This document shows, in pieces, positions 24,519 to 32,768 of a DNA stretch of 50,318 bases (positions are counted from its first letter, which is position 1; the number at the start of each line of letters is the position of its first letter). A program made the position numbers and the translations under genes. Location of the stretch: the NCBI GenBank assembly GCA_024681595.1, contig JAILAN010000010.1, forward strand, positions 1 to 50,318, given 5' to 3'. The stretch comes from Lachnospiraceae bacterium. Its GTDB lineage: Bacteria > Bacillota > Clostridia > Lachnospirales > Lachnospiraceae. The notes under the pieces are model-generated. The model saw only the letters and a list, made by a program, of their open reading frames with translations, was not told where the DNA came from and made no database searches.

Positions 24519-25496
24519 ATGAGTCAGGACCCTATCCTGTCAAATGAATACGAAGGCGGATACAATGTTTATTCTGATGACACCGGTGAAAACGAAGGTC
24601 TGTACTATCCCGTGAACGTATACTTCATAGAACTGTCCAAGCAGTATATGAAGAACATCCAGTGGAACTGGCATACCGAGATCGAGATCATCATCGTCAA
24701 TCACGGAGACATCGTATTTAAGACCCATGACGGTCAGGTCAGATTAAGTGCCGGTATGGGTATCGTTGTGAACTCCAATACAATGCACGCCATCGAGCCT
24801 GACGGTGATGACTCAAACTGCAGTATGTACTCTGCGATGTTCCATCCCAATTTCCTGTTCGGTTACGGTCATAACCTGGTTTATGAAAAGTATCTGACCC
24901 CCGTAGTCTCATCCTCAAAGTTCCAGTATCTGGTCCTTTCCGAAGAACATGATGACGAGTCCAAGATGCTCGACTGCATCAACAACGTAATCGCAACCAA
25001 CCTCATAAAGAACTACGGCTATGAACTAACTACCAAGTCTCTGCTATGCAATTTCTGGCTGTTACTCGCACAGAAGATAGTACCTGCACAGAGTGCTAAG
25101 GCAGCGTCCAAGGCCATAGCCTCCAACGATGAGATCAGGACCAAGGAAATGATCACCTATATTGAAAAACACTTTGCCGAAAAGGTCACCCTGGAAGACC
25201 TCGCCGACACGGTTCATATCTCAAAGTCCGAATGCTGCAGATGCTTCAAGAGGGCTCTTAACTTAACGCCCATTGAATACCTGATGAGATACAGGATCTA
25301 TCAGGCTGCATCACTTATACAGAAAAAGGACAAAAAGGCCTCTTCATTCTCGGAGCTGGCTTTCAACGTCGGATTTAACAATGCCAGCTATTTTAACAAG
25401 GTATTCCGTCAGTATCTCGGATATACTCCCAGCGAATACCGCAGGAAGGTTAACTCCGATCCCAGCTTCGATCTGTTCACCACCATTTCTATCTGA
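24519..25496 (+). CDS. AraC-family transcriptional regulator
   Basis: 325 residues. The N-terminal 200 form a cupin-like sensor with NWHTEIEIIIVNHGDIVF near residue 50, as in sugar-responsive AraC proteins. The C-terminal 100 are the double helix-turn-helix: EKVTLEDLADTVHISKSECC for the first and ELAFNVGFNNASYFNKVFRQ for the second, then GYTPSEYRR. This layout is typical of Clostridial regulators that detect oligosaccharides, but no sugar operon is nearby, so the target is unknown. It lies between convergent and divergent minus-strand genes and is monocistronic. Confidence 0.93.
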   Translation: MSQDPILSNEYEGGYNVYSDDTGENEGLYYPVNVYFIELSKQYMKNIQWNWHTEIEIIIVNHGDIVFKTHDGQVRLSAGMGIVVNSNTMHAIEPDGDDSNCSMYSAMFHPNFLFGYGHNLVYEKYLTPVVSSSKFQYLVLSEEHDDESKMLDCINNVIATNLIKNYGYELTTKSLLCNFWLLLAQKIVPAQSAKAASKAIASNDEIRTKEMITYIEKHFAEKVTLEDLADTVHISKSECCRCFKRALNLTPIEYLMRYRIYQAASLIQKKDKKASSFSELAFNVGFNNASYFNKVFRQYLGYTPSEYRRKVNSDPSFDLFTTISI

Positions 25497-25540
25497 ATAT
25501 CACTCTGTCTCCTATACGTTATACGATCAGATGTCTCGGT

Positions 25541-26917
25541 TTACATAACTCCTTTGTCGAATTCTGCGCACATTGCTGCCACCCGCTCAAGTATTTTCGC
25601 TCTTTTGCCAAGGATCTCCCTTTGCGAATCCAGTCCTCCGACACAGAGCTTTATATGAGGCTCTTTGATAAGAACGCTGTCTAAATAAAAGGACAGTCTG
25701 TAGGCACTTTGCAGCAGTTCCTCCGATATGTTCTTAAGCCTGCCGACCATATCATCAAGAATATCACCCACACCTTTCAGGGCTTCATACGATACATCCA
25801 TTGAGTCGCTGATCGAAAAAACCGTTCCCATGTATGATCTTTCTTTGACTCTTCGGGCAAACTCCTGTCCTTCACCCGTGTTTGAGAGCACTCCCGCAAT
25901 TATCGGTACCCCCGACCGCCCGAATGACCTGATATCCTTAAGGCTTATCCCGGTACCGTCAAGTCCCTTTTTGCTTCCGCCGAATGCTATCTCGGGTATC
26001 TGCATCGCACTCATGGCACATCCGTTTAATTCATCCTCCGGCAGTTCCATCAGTTCATCAGATACCGAGCTTATATAGTCTGCTACCGCTCCCCTTTTAA
26101 ACACAAAAGGATTCTTCCGTCCGTTGTATACTATCCCGGATGAGCCGTCGGAATATCTTTCATATGTGGCGAACATCCTCGTAATATCATGATAGGCGGC
26201 AAAATCAAAAGGATCCGCTCCTGTCCTTACATAAAATATATGCGAAGCGGGAATGATGCATGTCCCGAGCACCGATACATAGTCATTCTCCCCGTTTATG
26301 CCATATATCTTCTGTGATCTTGAATCATATTCCGCTTCGCCAAGGGATGCTCTCCATCTAGATATCGCCTTTTGGGACTGTCCCTGTCCATCGATCGAAT
26401 AGCATGCGTCTATACGTGAAGAGTACCCGGAGTCCATGGTCACAAACTGGGCCTTGTTCGCGCCTTTGGAATGTCCTGTCACCACTATCCTTGAAACACT
26501 GCCGGCTGCCATAGACCCCATAACTGCATCAAAATAATCGACAGCCTGCTTTTGCTGGGCGGTCTCATCAAGGGACAAGCCCTTGCCGTTGTCCATCCAT
26601 TCTCCGTCGGATGTTCCCCGATAAACGACATACATCCTCCCGTTATCCGGTGAGGTAAAAACGGCCGCGTTGGTCCCTTCGTTAAATCCCATACTTTGCG
26701 GATCGTGACTGATCCTTAAATTCCCTATTTCCGGATTTTGGACAGCCTCCTTGAGGATCGTATACTGAGGATGATACACACCGTTAACATCTATATGCTG
26801 CGGCATCTCCTTAACGATAGTGCCAAGGCTCATTCCGTCTTCGGCGAATTCATAATCCGTATACATATACGTATTTAAGACCATGGCCGTTTCGGCCTCT
26901 GATACTCTCTCATCCAT
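25541..26917 (-). CDS. Alpha/beta-hydrolase (DUF2974/Mbeg1-like), candidate type VII cargo
   Basis: A 458-residue protein with no signal peptide. The N-terminal 250 form a lipase-like fold: MYVVYRGTSDGEW, the nucleophile elbow VVTGHSKGANKA (Ser in GHSKG), and DACYSIDGQGQS. Residues about 330-458 are mostly helical and amphipathic (VGDILDDMVGRLKNISEELL). A hydrolase head followed by a helical tail, next to small WXG100 proteins, matches the reversed layout described for the S. aureus type VII lipase TslA. A paralogous hydrolase lies at 47285-48466. It starts 4 nt after a WXG100 gene. Secretion and lipid substrate are inference. Confidence 0.75.
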   Translation of the reverse strand: MDERVSEAETAMVLNTYMYTDYEFAEDGMSLGTIVKEMPQHIDVNGVYHPQYTILKEAVQNPEIGNLRISHDPQSMGFNEGTNAAVFTSPDNGRMYVVYRGTSDGEWMDNGKGLSLDETAQQKQAVDYFDAVMGSMAAGSVSRIVVTGHSKGANKAQFVTMDSGYSSRIDACYSIDGQGQSQKAISRWRASLGEAEYDSRSQKIYGINGENDYVSVLGTCIIPASHIFYVRTGADPFDFAAYHDITRMFATYERYSDGSSGIVYNGRKNPFVFKRGAVADYISSVSDELMELPEDELNGCAMSAMQIPEIAFGGSKKGLDGTGISLKDIRSFGRSGVPIIAGVLSNTGEGQEFARRVKERSYMGTVFSISDSMDVSYEALKGVGDILDDMVGRLKNISEELLQSAYRLSFYLDSVLIKEPHIKLCVGGLDSQREILGKRAKILERVAAMCAEFDKGVM

Positions 26918-26921
26918 TTAT

Positions 26922-27236
26922 TCAGACTATGACGTTACCGCCCAGACTCTGACCGGTAACCGTATTGTTATTTTCTGCCTCTGAATATGTCATTGCCATC
27001 TGCATCAGGTCCGATGCATGCTCGGTCACCATACGGTAAAGTTTATCCATGTCGGTCTGCAGCATGTTAAAACGCGAGTTGTATGCATCCTGCGCCTCTC
27101 CTATCCATATACCCTTAAGTGAATTGATAAGGGCCATCATCTCGTCGGTATGTGCCCTCATCTGATTGGCTGTATTGCCGAACTGCTCGGAGGAAGTCAT
27201 GAGCTTCTCCGGCGTAACCTTTAAAATACCTTCCAT
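26922..27236 (-). CDS. WXG100-family protein (ESAT-6-like)
   Basis: 104 residues forming two helices around the turn LKGIWIGEAQDAYNSRF, where WIG is the WXG motif. The second helix runs into DLMQMAMTYSEAENN, consistent with the YxxxD/E-type export signal of type VII substrates. AAAGGAG sits ten bases before the ATG. It is the last WXG100 gene before the hydrolase and the most canonical of the five. Confidence 0.9.
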   Translation of the reverse strand: MEGILKVTPEKLMTSSEQFGNTANQMRAHTDEMMALINSLKGIWIGEAQDAYNSRFNMLQTDMDKLYRMVTEHASDLMQMAMTYSEAENNNTVTGQSLGGNVIV

Positions 27237-27261
27237 AAATCATAAACTCCTTTCATTGATT

Positions 27262-27561
27262 TCAATAGCTTCTGGCGGAAGCCAGCTCCGAATTGCGCAT
27301 CTCGGCCTCTTCGTATCTTTGCGCTATGTTGAGCAATGCCTCCACATACTGTTTGATGAGGTTGATAAATACATTCATCTGTTCCTTATCCGACATAAAG
27401 GCGTTATGAAACAGCCTCTTGGCCTCACCTTCCCACATCATGACCAGACCACTCTCCTCGTTCTCGAGTTCGATCTTTTTACCCTCAAACTGCAGATTGA
27501 GATTCAGCAGTTCTTCGGCTTTGCTTCTTAATACTTCCGACGTTACTTCAAACAGTGCCAT
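27262..27561 (-). CDS. WXG100-like protein
   Basis: 99 residues, helical hairpin with the turn MMWEGEAKRLFHNAF (WEG) and an end reading NIAQRYEEAEMRN, again a YxxxE-like tail. The first helix (SEVLRSKAEELLNLNLQFEG) is longer than in its neighbour. AAAGGAG lies close to the ATG, 25 bp before the next gene. It probably pairs with another small protein of the operon as a heterodimer. Confidence 0.85.
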   Translation of the reverse strand: MALFEVTSEVLRSKAEELLNLNLQFEGKKIELENEESGLVMMWEGEAKRLFHNAFMSDKEQMNVFINLIKQYVEALLNIAQRYEEAEMRNSELASARSY

Positions 27562-27586
27562 AGATAATCTCCTTTCTCTTAATCGT

Positions 27587-27898
27587 TCAGTAGCTTCTGT
27601 TTATCGCAAGGCCCCTGCCGTATAGTTCGGCATCAAAGACCAGGGCTGCCTCCTTTTCGATCTCATCGACTATAAGGTCGATGGATCTTTTGATATCGCA
27701 TAACATATTGATGATCCTGCCGGTATCGCTTAAAAACCGCTCACCGTTCTCATCCTGCCAGAGCGCTTTGATATCCGCCATGCAGCCAGTCAGGTCTTCG
27801 TTTATCAGCGTATCAAGCAGTGTACACATCTTTTTCATTGTGTCCTTGGCAGTTTTAAGATTATCGAAATTAACCTCTATCGAGGGTATCAGACTCAT
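27587..27898 (-). CDS. Divergent WXG100-like protein
   Basis: The ATG at 27898 has AAGGAG eight bases upstream and gives 103 residues starting MSLIPSIEVNF; a start 11 codons earlier has no ribosome binding site. The turn is ALWQDENGERFLSDTGR, a stretched WXG (W followed by GE four residues later). The second helix continues to DEIEKEAALVFDAELYG. Its start overlaps the end of the preceding gene by 29 nt. It could be a chaperone-like partner rather than a secreted dimer. Confidence 0.75.
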   Translation of the reverse strand: MSLIPSIEVNFDNLKTAKDTMKKMCTLLDTLINEDLTGCMADIKALWQDENGERFLSDTGRIINMLCDIKRSIDLIVDEIEKEAALVFDAELYGRGLAINRSY

Positions 27899-28172
27899 TC
27901 GTGTTTCTCCTTTCGGTTTCTTCATATTCACCCGCTATGACATAGAGTTTGCGGATCTGATCATCAAGTACACCGACACTCCTTAGCGCATCGGATATAT
28001 CATCAGACAGTTCCTCCATAATGGCAGGCACTACGCTGCAGTAAATGCACTCATCAAGATGCATGACATCATCCTTCATTTCATCGAGTGCCGTCTTCAT
28101 GTTCCTGCAGTGTCCGTCAAGAATGTCGCCTGCATATATCAGTTTCTGTGTATCGGTCTTGATCCCGGCCAT
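27870..28172 (-). CDS. Small helical protein, WXG100-like fold without WXG
   Basis: 100 residues, mostly helical (AGDILDGHCRNMKTALDEMK and VGVLDDQIRKLYVIAGEYEE). It keeps the size, the hairpin pattern and the terminal YEETERRN of its neighbours but has no Trp-x-Gly turn; CSVVPAIMEEL occupies that place. GGGAGAT precedes the ATG. Its position inside the WXG100 run supports a dimer-partner role; assignment is by context more than by motif. Confidence 0.7.
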   Translation of the reverse strand: MAGIKTDTQKLIYAGDILDGHCRNMKTALDEMKDDVMHLDECIYCSVVPAIMEELSDDISDALRSVGVLDDQIRKLYVIAGEYEETERRNTNESDTLDRG

Positions 28173-28183
28173 TATATATCTCC

Positions 28184-28462
28184 CTACAGGTACAGCATCC
28201 CGCCTATACGCTGCTTAAGCGAAACGATCCCGAGAGCTGCATCCTCTGTCTTTTTAAGTGACTGTGCAATTCTGTGAAGGCATTCAATGAGATCTTCGCA
28301 TTCCTTCGAAATGGTATTTCTAAATTCCTCCGATGCATCTCCCTGCCATGATGTCAGCAGCGGCCCATAATCACCCATCATGCCTGTTAGATTGTCAAAA
28401 ACCTCTGTATATCCGGCCTCGCAGCGTTCCATAAAGGCGGCAAACTGCCCTCCGTCAAGCAT
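28184..28462 (-). CDS. WXG100-like protein
   Basis: The ATG at 28462 is preceded by GGAAGGAAGG and gives 92 residues starting MLDGGQFAAF; earlier ATGs lack a ribosome binding site. The turn is LLTSWQGDASEEFRNTI (WQG, canonical) and the second helix LIECLHRIAQSLKKTEDAAL follows. It is the first WXG100 gene of the operon, 16 bp after the YukD-like gene. Confidence 0.85.
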   Translation of the reverse strand: MLDGGQFAAFMERCEAGYTEVFDNLTGMMGDYGPLLTSWQGDASEEFRNTISKECEDLIECLHRIAQSLKKTEDAALGIVSLKQRIGGMLYL

Positions 28463-28478
28463 TATCCTTCCTTCCATG

Positions 28479-28721
28479 CTATACCAGAACAAACCTTTCC
28501 CCGCTCGTTATACCCTGTCCGGAAAAGCTGACATCATCCTTTATGAAGTCACCCCTTTTAAACGAAAACAGGTTAAAAGAACAGTTCTTAAAGCTCACAT
28601 TACGGACACTTTCCACAATTGCCGTAAGTTTGCTTAAAAAGTCTCTTAACGTTATCTCCTCGTCGATCTCCATATCAAAGCTCTCATCAAGAGGCGGTAT
28701 CAGAACATCAATCATAATCAT
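28479..28721 (-). CDS. YukD/EsaB-like ubiquitin-fold protein
   Basis: 80 residues beginning MIMIDVLIPPLDESFDMEID. The pattern of two strands, one helix (TLRDFLSKLTAIVESV) and a closing GQGITSGERFVLV is that of YukD/EsaB, the small ubiquitin-like component of type VII systems in Firmicutes. The start ATG overlaps the end of the FtsK-type ATPase gene, so the two are translationally coupled. An ATG two codons later is also possible. EsaB is needed for secretion but its action is unclear. Confidence 0.8.
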   Translation of the reverse strand: MIMIDVLIPPLDESFDMEIDEEITLRDFLSKLTAIVESVRNVSFKNCSFNLFSFKRGDFIKDDVSFSGQGITSGERFVLV

Positions 28722-31700
28722 CCTTATCACTCTCCTTTCTGTCTGTCGGTATAAGGAGCCTTATCGTACGCTTTTTGCCCCTAAGACGCATCAGCGCCGT
28801 AATGCCCTCATCCTGCCCGTTAAGTTCCCTGAACGGCACATCGGTCAGATCCAGCACATTCTGAGACAGTGCGTCGCTGCCTATATAGATACCCTGTCCT
28901 TCGGATACTATCTTCATAACGCTGTCCTTTGCGCCTGCTGCTGCCGTGGCCCTGTTTCCAAGGATTGCAAAGACGAATCCGTCACCGGGAAGTGTCTTTG
29001 GCAGATCATTGCCTGCAGGGTCCGATGCGAACACGCATTTATCTATAAGCCCGGGATACAGTGTCCTTATGCTTTTTTTAATGTTCTCAAGCAGCATCAG
29101 GCATTCGTATCTGTTGCTGCCCATTATCGCAAAGGTCGACGGGGCATTGATATCTATTCCCCTTATCATCCCTGTGACTCTGGAATATCCTATTGGTATG
29201 ATGTCAGTGGGGTTATCCTTTATATCCGCCAGCATCCCCGATAAAGTGTGGTCCGCTTCGGTATCAGGGAATCTCTCTGCGGATATAAGGCAGTTGCCCG
29301 TATCGTCGGGCAAACCATCCCACGCAGGCTTTATTGCCTGAAACTCGCGCAGTCCCTCATCTGTTTTTATGACTCCTCTGCCCGGAACGCCCTTTTTGGG
29401 GATAACGTCTATCCTGTAATGCCTGAGCATATCCGCTATACCGAATTTATCCGTCATCTCCAGGCAGATACCGGTCTTTATCTTTGAATACATCCCGGAC
29501 GGGATATCAGATACGGTCCCGCAGGTAACGATAAGGTATATATTATTGCCTATCCCCTCTGAAAGGACTCTGACTATGAGGGCAGTCTGCTCATCATTAA
29601 GACTCTTTATGAACAGACCGAAATTATCTATCAGGATAAATAAAGGCCGATCTTGCCTCGTAAGAATTTTGTTAAGATGATAAAAGAAAATCCGTATACC
29701 CTCTGCCGAGAACAGAGAACCTCTGCAATTAGGCAGTTTCTTCAGCCCTGAAAGCGGACCATTTGAGAGGTCTATCAGGATCAGTTCGTAGTTATGTAAA
29801 CCGTATGCGATATTTCGGAGCATCGATGTCCTGCCGCTTCCGGGGCATCCTGCCAAAGCCATATGTCCGAACAGATACGGATCATATACGAACATGCCCT
29901 TTTGCTGGTTTGAAGGATCATCGTATATCCCGAGTATTACCCTGCAATCCCCGGTAGTCTTATGATCTTTGGTTCCCAGGATCTCATTTATGACATTGGT
30001 GTCACAAGGAATCACATCCGGCAGCTCATCCGTCCAAAGCGTCGGACATTTTGCATACCCCTCCTCCCGGGCAGTCCGTACTATCAGCTCTTCCAATACA
30101 TCGAGCAGTGTGCGCTTATCACCGCCTGCTTTACCCGGCATATCGATCCTCTGTCCGGATCTTTTTACCAGAAATACCTTTTTATCATTTCGGCCTTCAT
30201 CATAGATCTCCTTGATGTATCCGGTCTGAAAGCATTTGAAATATTCATCGAGGCCTATCTGCATATAGCACTGTCCGGCTCTCTTCAGATACGCAGCTTC
30301 GGGCCTCTTTAGCATATCCATGCTGTCCTGTTTGTCCTGAACCTTAAGGCACAGCCTGAATCTTGAGTTGGACCATATCTTGTCATCTACAACTCCGGAC
30401 GGTTTCTGCGTCGCTAAAATGAGATGTATCCCAAGCGACCGGCCGACAGCCGACAGAGAAATGATCTCGGCCATAAAATCCGGCTCTTCCTTGCGAAGTT
30501 CGGCAAATTCGTCAATGATAAGGAGCAGATGAGGCAGCGGCTTAATGCCTTCAGATGTACGCCTTTGTCTGTTGTAATCATCTATATGACTCACCCCGTG
30601 TTCGGCCAGGAGTCTCTGTCTCCTGGCATTTTCCGACCTTATCGCGCTTAATGCCCTCTTGATCTGGGAGCCTGACAGATTCGATATGACTCCCGCGCAG
30701 TGCGGCAGGTCCCGAAGCGCATTGCCCGTGCCTCCACCCTTGTAATCTATGATGAAGAAATTGACCTCAGATGGAGAAAACGTCAGACACAGCGAGATAA
30801 GATATGTCTGTATGAGCTCGCTCTTGCCGGAGCCCGTCGTTCCTGCGATCAGTCCGTGAGGCCCGCAGAATCTCTCATGAACATCGAGGTATACCTTTTC
30901 GGCCCGACTGCCAAGTCCTATGGGAGTGCGTAGCCTATCCTCGGGATGATCATTCTCCCACATGCGCTTTATCGGAATATCATCAACACTCTTTGCTCCA
31001 AACAGCTGCAGAAAGTCCACGCTTTGGGGTATTTCGTCGAAGAACGGATCCTGCCTTATCGTATCTGCAAAAAACCGTCTCATATGCCCGGATGATTCCC
31101 GTACGGACGGAGGATGGTCTCCGATGATGCTCTGCGTCACATCCATGCTGCGGTCGCGTGCGACGTTAAGTGATCTGATGCCTCCGGGCGGAAGTATGAT
31201 AGTGCTCCTGCATTCGGCAGGAAGATGATCAGCCGAATCGGAAAGATACAGCGTAGTCAGCCTGTCATCATCCCCGGGCGAGAGGATCCTCTCCTCGATC
31301 AGCTCACCCTTTATAAGACCCGGCTCGATAACAAAGACAACGTACCTCTCCCTTCCTGATTCAAGGCGTTCTCCAAGATACGGGATGATTTCGGCGGCGT
31401 CCCGTGCATTGCCTGCGCAAAGTCTCATCAAGCCGCCCTGGGCAAACATATGAGGCATGAATTTAACGGTCTCATAAAGCAGCCTCTGCCAGCTGCTGTT
31501 CTCATCAAAGAAAAGACAGGTCTTCAGATCCGTTGGAGAATACTGATCCGATATCTTAATGAGGATATCCAGGAACAGCTCCATGCACCGGGTATCGTCC
31601 CGGTCCCTTACTATGCCCGTTATCGTTCCTCCCGTCATATCTATTCCCGCCGGAACATCATCAATAGTCTTAAATTCATCTGCCAGAGCTCTGGCTTCGG

Positions 31701-32226
31701 CGCTCTCGGGCGATTCAAATAGTTCCCTTCTGTTATTCGATATCCTTATCTTCATCTGAAACGGCACCCGGCCTGTGCCAAGGCGAAGGAAATCATAATC
31801 CCCGGCTCCCGGATACCTCATCATGATGCATCCCGAAGATACGATCTCGGATGAAGAACGGTATCTTTGGTACATATATTCGCGGTTCTCCTTCATACAT
31901 TTTTGAAGAAAGGATCTGGTATCCGTCATGTACCTTTCAAACTCGCGCCCGGAATTCTCAATAAGTGAGCGCTGCTCCCTGTTTCTGTATCCGGCTGATA
32001 TGGCAGCCCACAGCATTCCGGACAGAGCGCTTGACAGGGCGGTCACCATGCCGAAGTACATAAAGCCGTGAGTCGACCCCGAATATATCCTCGATCCGAA
32101 AAGTGCCATCACAATAACGGGGATCAGCATGCCGGTCATCGGGCCAATCCTTAACATGAGCGGAGTCCTGTCACCTGTTGTTACAGCGTCGGGGACTATG
32201 ATCTCAAATTCTTCAGTATGGAGCAT
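28708..32226 (-). CDS. EssC/YukB-type FtsK/SpoIIIE ATPase of a type VII secretion system
   Basis: 1172 residues. Two membrane helices lie at about 32-80. The first ATPase domain has Walker A AGTTGSGKS at 461-469 and Walker B LLLIIDEFAEL at about 568-578 and looks catalytically complete. The second has GCPGSGRTS at 793-801 (Arg replacing Lys). A third, near 1060 (IMGSNRYECLM), has lost the P-loop. Such ATPases drive export of WXG100 proteins across the membrane. The two N-terminal FHA domains found in EssC are missing here; an FHA-like protein is encoded separately just upstream, overlapping by 14 nt. GGAGGAGGG precedes the ATG. Confidence 0.93.
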   Translation of the reverse strand: MLHTEEFEIIVPDAVTTGDRTPLMLRIGPMTGMLIPVIVMALFGSRIYSGSTHGFMYFGMVTALSSALSGMLWAAISAGYRNREQRSLIENSGREFERYMTDTRSFLQKCMKENREYMYQRYRSSSEIVSSGCIMMRYPGAGDYDFLRLGTGRVPFQMKIRISNNRRELFESPESAEARALADEFKTIDDVPAGIDMTGGTITGIVRDRDDTRCMELFLDILIKISDQYSPTDLKTCLFFDENSSWQRLLYETVKFMPHMFAQGGLMRLCAGNARDAAEIIPYLGERLESGRERYVVFVIEPGLIKGELIEERILSPGDDDRLTTLYLSDSADHLPAECRSTIILPPGGIRSLNVARDRSMDVTQSIIGDHPPSVRESSGHMRRFFADTIRQDPFFDEIPQSVDFLQLFGAKSVDDIPIKRMWENDHPEDRLRTPIGLGSRAEKVYLDVHERFCGPHGLIAGTTGSGKSELIQTYLISLCLTFSPSEVNFFIIDYKGGGTGNALRDLPHCAGVISNLSGSQIKRALSAIRSENARRQRLLAEHGVSHIDDYNRQRRTSEGIKPLPHLLLIIDEFAELRKEEPDFMAEIISLSAVGRSLGIHLILATQKPSGVVDDKIWSNSRFRLCLKVQDKQDSMDMLKRPEAAYLKRAGQCYMQIGLDEYFKCFQTGYIKEIYDEGRNDKKVFLVKRSGQRIDMPGKAGGDKRTLLDVLEELIVRTAREEGYAKCPTLWTDELPDVIPCDTNVINEILGTKDHKTTGDCRVILGIYDDPSNQQKGMFVYDPYLFGHMALAGCPGSGRTSMLRNIAYGLHNYELILIDLSNGPLSGLKKLPNCRGSLFSAEGIRIFFYHLNKILTRQDRPLFILIDNFGLFIKSLNDEQTALIVRVLSEGIGNNIYLIVTCGTVSDIPSGMYSKIKTGICLEMTDKFGIADMLRHYRIDVIPKKGVPGRGVIKTDEGLREFQAIKPAWDGLPDDTGNCLISAERFPDTEADHTLSGMLADIKDNPTDIIPIGYSRVTGMIRGIDINAPSTFAIMGSNRYECLMLLENIKKSIRTLYPGLIDKCVFASDPAGNDLPKTLPGDGFVFAILGNRATAAAGAKDSVMKIVSEGQGIYIGSDALSQNVLDLTDVPFRELNGQDEGITALMRLRGKKRTIRLLIPTDRKESDKDDYD

Positions 32227-32596
32227 ATTCCCTCCTCCTGGCTATCCGAAGATCCCCGTAGAGAGATGTTACGACGAGATAATCTCCGAGATTTAACAAC
32301 ACGAGCCCGTATAGCCTTATCTCCGTTTCATATTGGAATATGCACGCAGAGCCCTCATCCGAATCATTGTCAGGATACTTAAGGAACATGAGCTCATCGC
32401 CCTCGAAGTATAATACCGCCATCCGCTCCGGGATCCGGTCATCATAGCTGTAGTAGATATCACTCTGATAGAGGCTCCCTATGTTAAGAGTCGGCCTGGA
32501 ACGCAGACTGATACATTCTGAATACGCAGGATATAATATCTGTTCCAATAAACACTTCCGTTCTGTAAAAAATGGAATGCTGCCCGAACCGGGCAT
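32213..32596 (-). CDS. FHA-like protein, detached N-terminus of EssC
   Basis: Up to 127 residues. The core LNIGSLYQSDIYYSYDD, a strand-rich middle, and LVLLNLGDYLVV fit an FHA fold, the domain that heads EssC in other Firmicutes. It is the first gene of the operon and overlaps the ATPase gene by 14 nt. The ATG at 32596 has no good ribosome binding site; a TTG at 32548 after GGAAG would give 111 residues. If it binds phosphothreonine, the membrane kinase at 7119-8435 is a possible source. Fold assignment is by pattern only. Confidence 0.65.
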   Translation of the reverse strand: MPGSGSIPFFTERKCLLEQILYPAYSECISLRSRPTLNIGSLYQSDIYYSYDDRIPERMAVLYFEGDELMFLKYPDNDSDEGSACIFQYETEIRLYGLVLLNLGDYLVVTSLYGDLRIARRREYAPY

Positions 32597-32657
32597 GAAT
32601 ACAAAAGGTGGTGATCATTTGTGAAATATCACCAAAAAAGATGCTTTACTTGTGGAT

Positions 32658-32686
32658 ATATTAGCATCATATTTGTGCAATGTCAA
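32658..32686 (-). promoter_or_regulatory. Strong sigma-A promoter of the type VII-like operon
   Basis: TTGACA (32686-32681), a 17-bp spacer and TAATAT (32663-32658) on the minus strand. It is 60 bp upstream of the FHA-like gene and directly after the terminator of the previous gene, so the seven-kilobase operon to 25541 appears to be a single unit. Confidence 0.85.
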
Positions 32687-32709
32687 CAAAAAGATGTAAA
32701 AAAAATGAA

Positions 32710-32745
32710 CAAGATAAAAGCAGCCGGTTAAGGCTGCTTTTATCT
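32710..32745 (-). terminator. Terminator of the FliD-like gene
   Basis: AAGATAAAAGCAGCC and GGCTGCTTTTATCTT form a perfect 15-bp stem with loop GGTTAA. On the minus strand it is followed by GTTCATTTTTTTT. It lies 23 bp after the stop of the FliD-like gene and insulates the type VII promoter. Confidence 0.85.
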
Positions 32746-32768
32746 TTGACCGGTCCTTGACGCACCGT

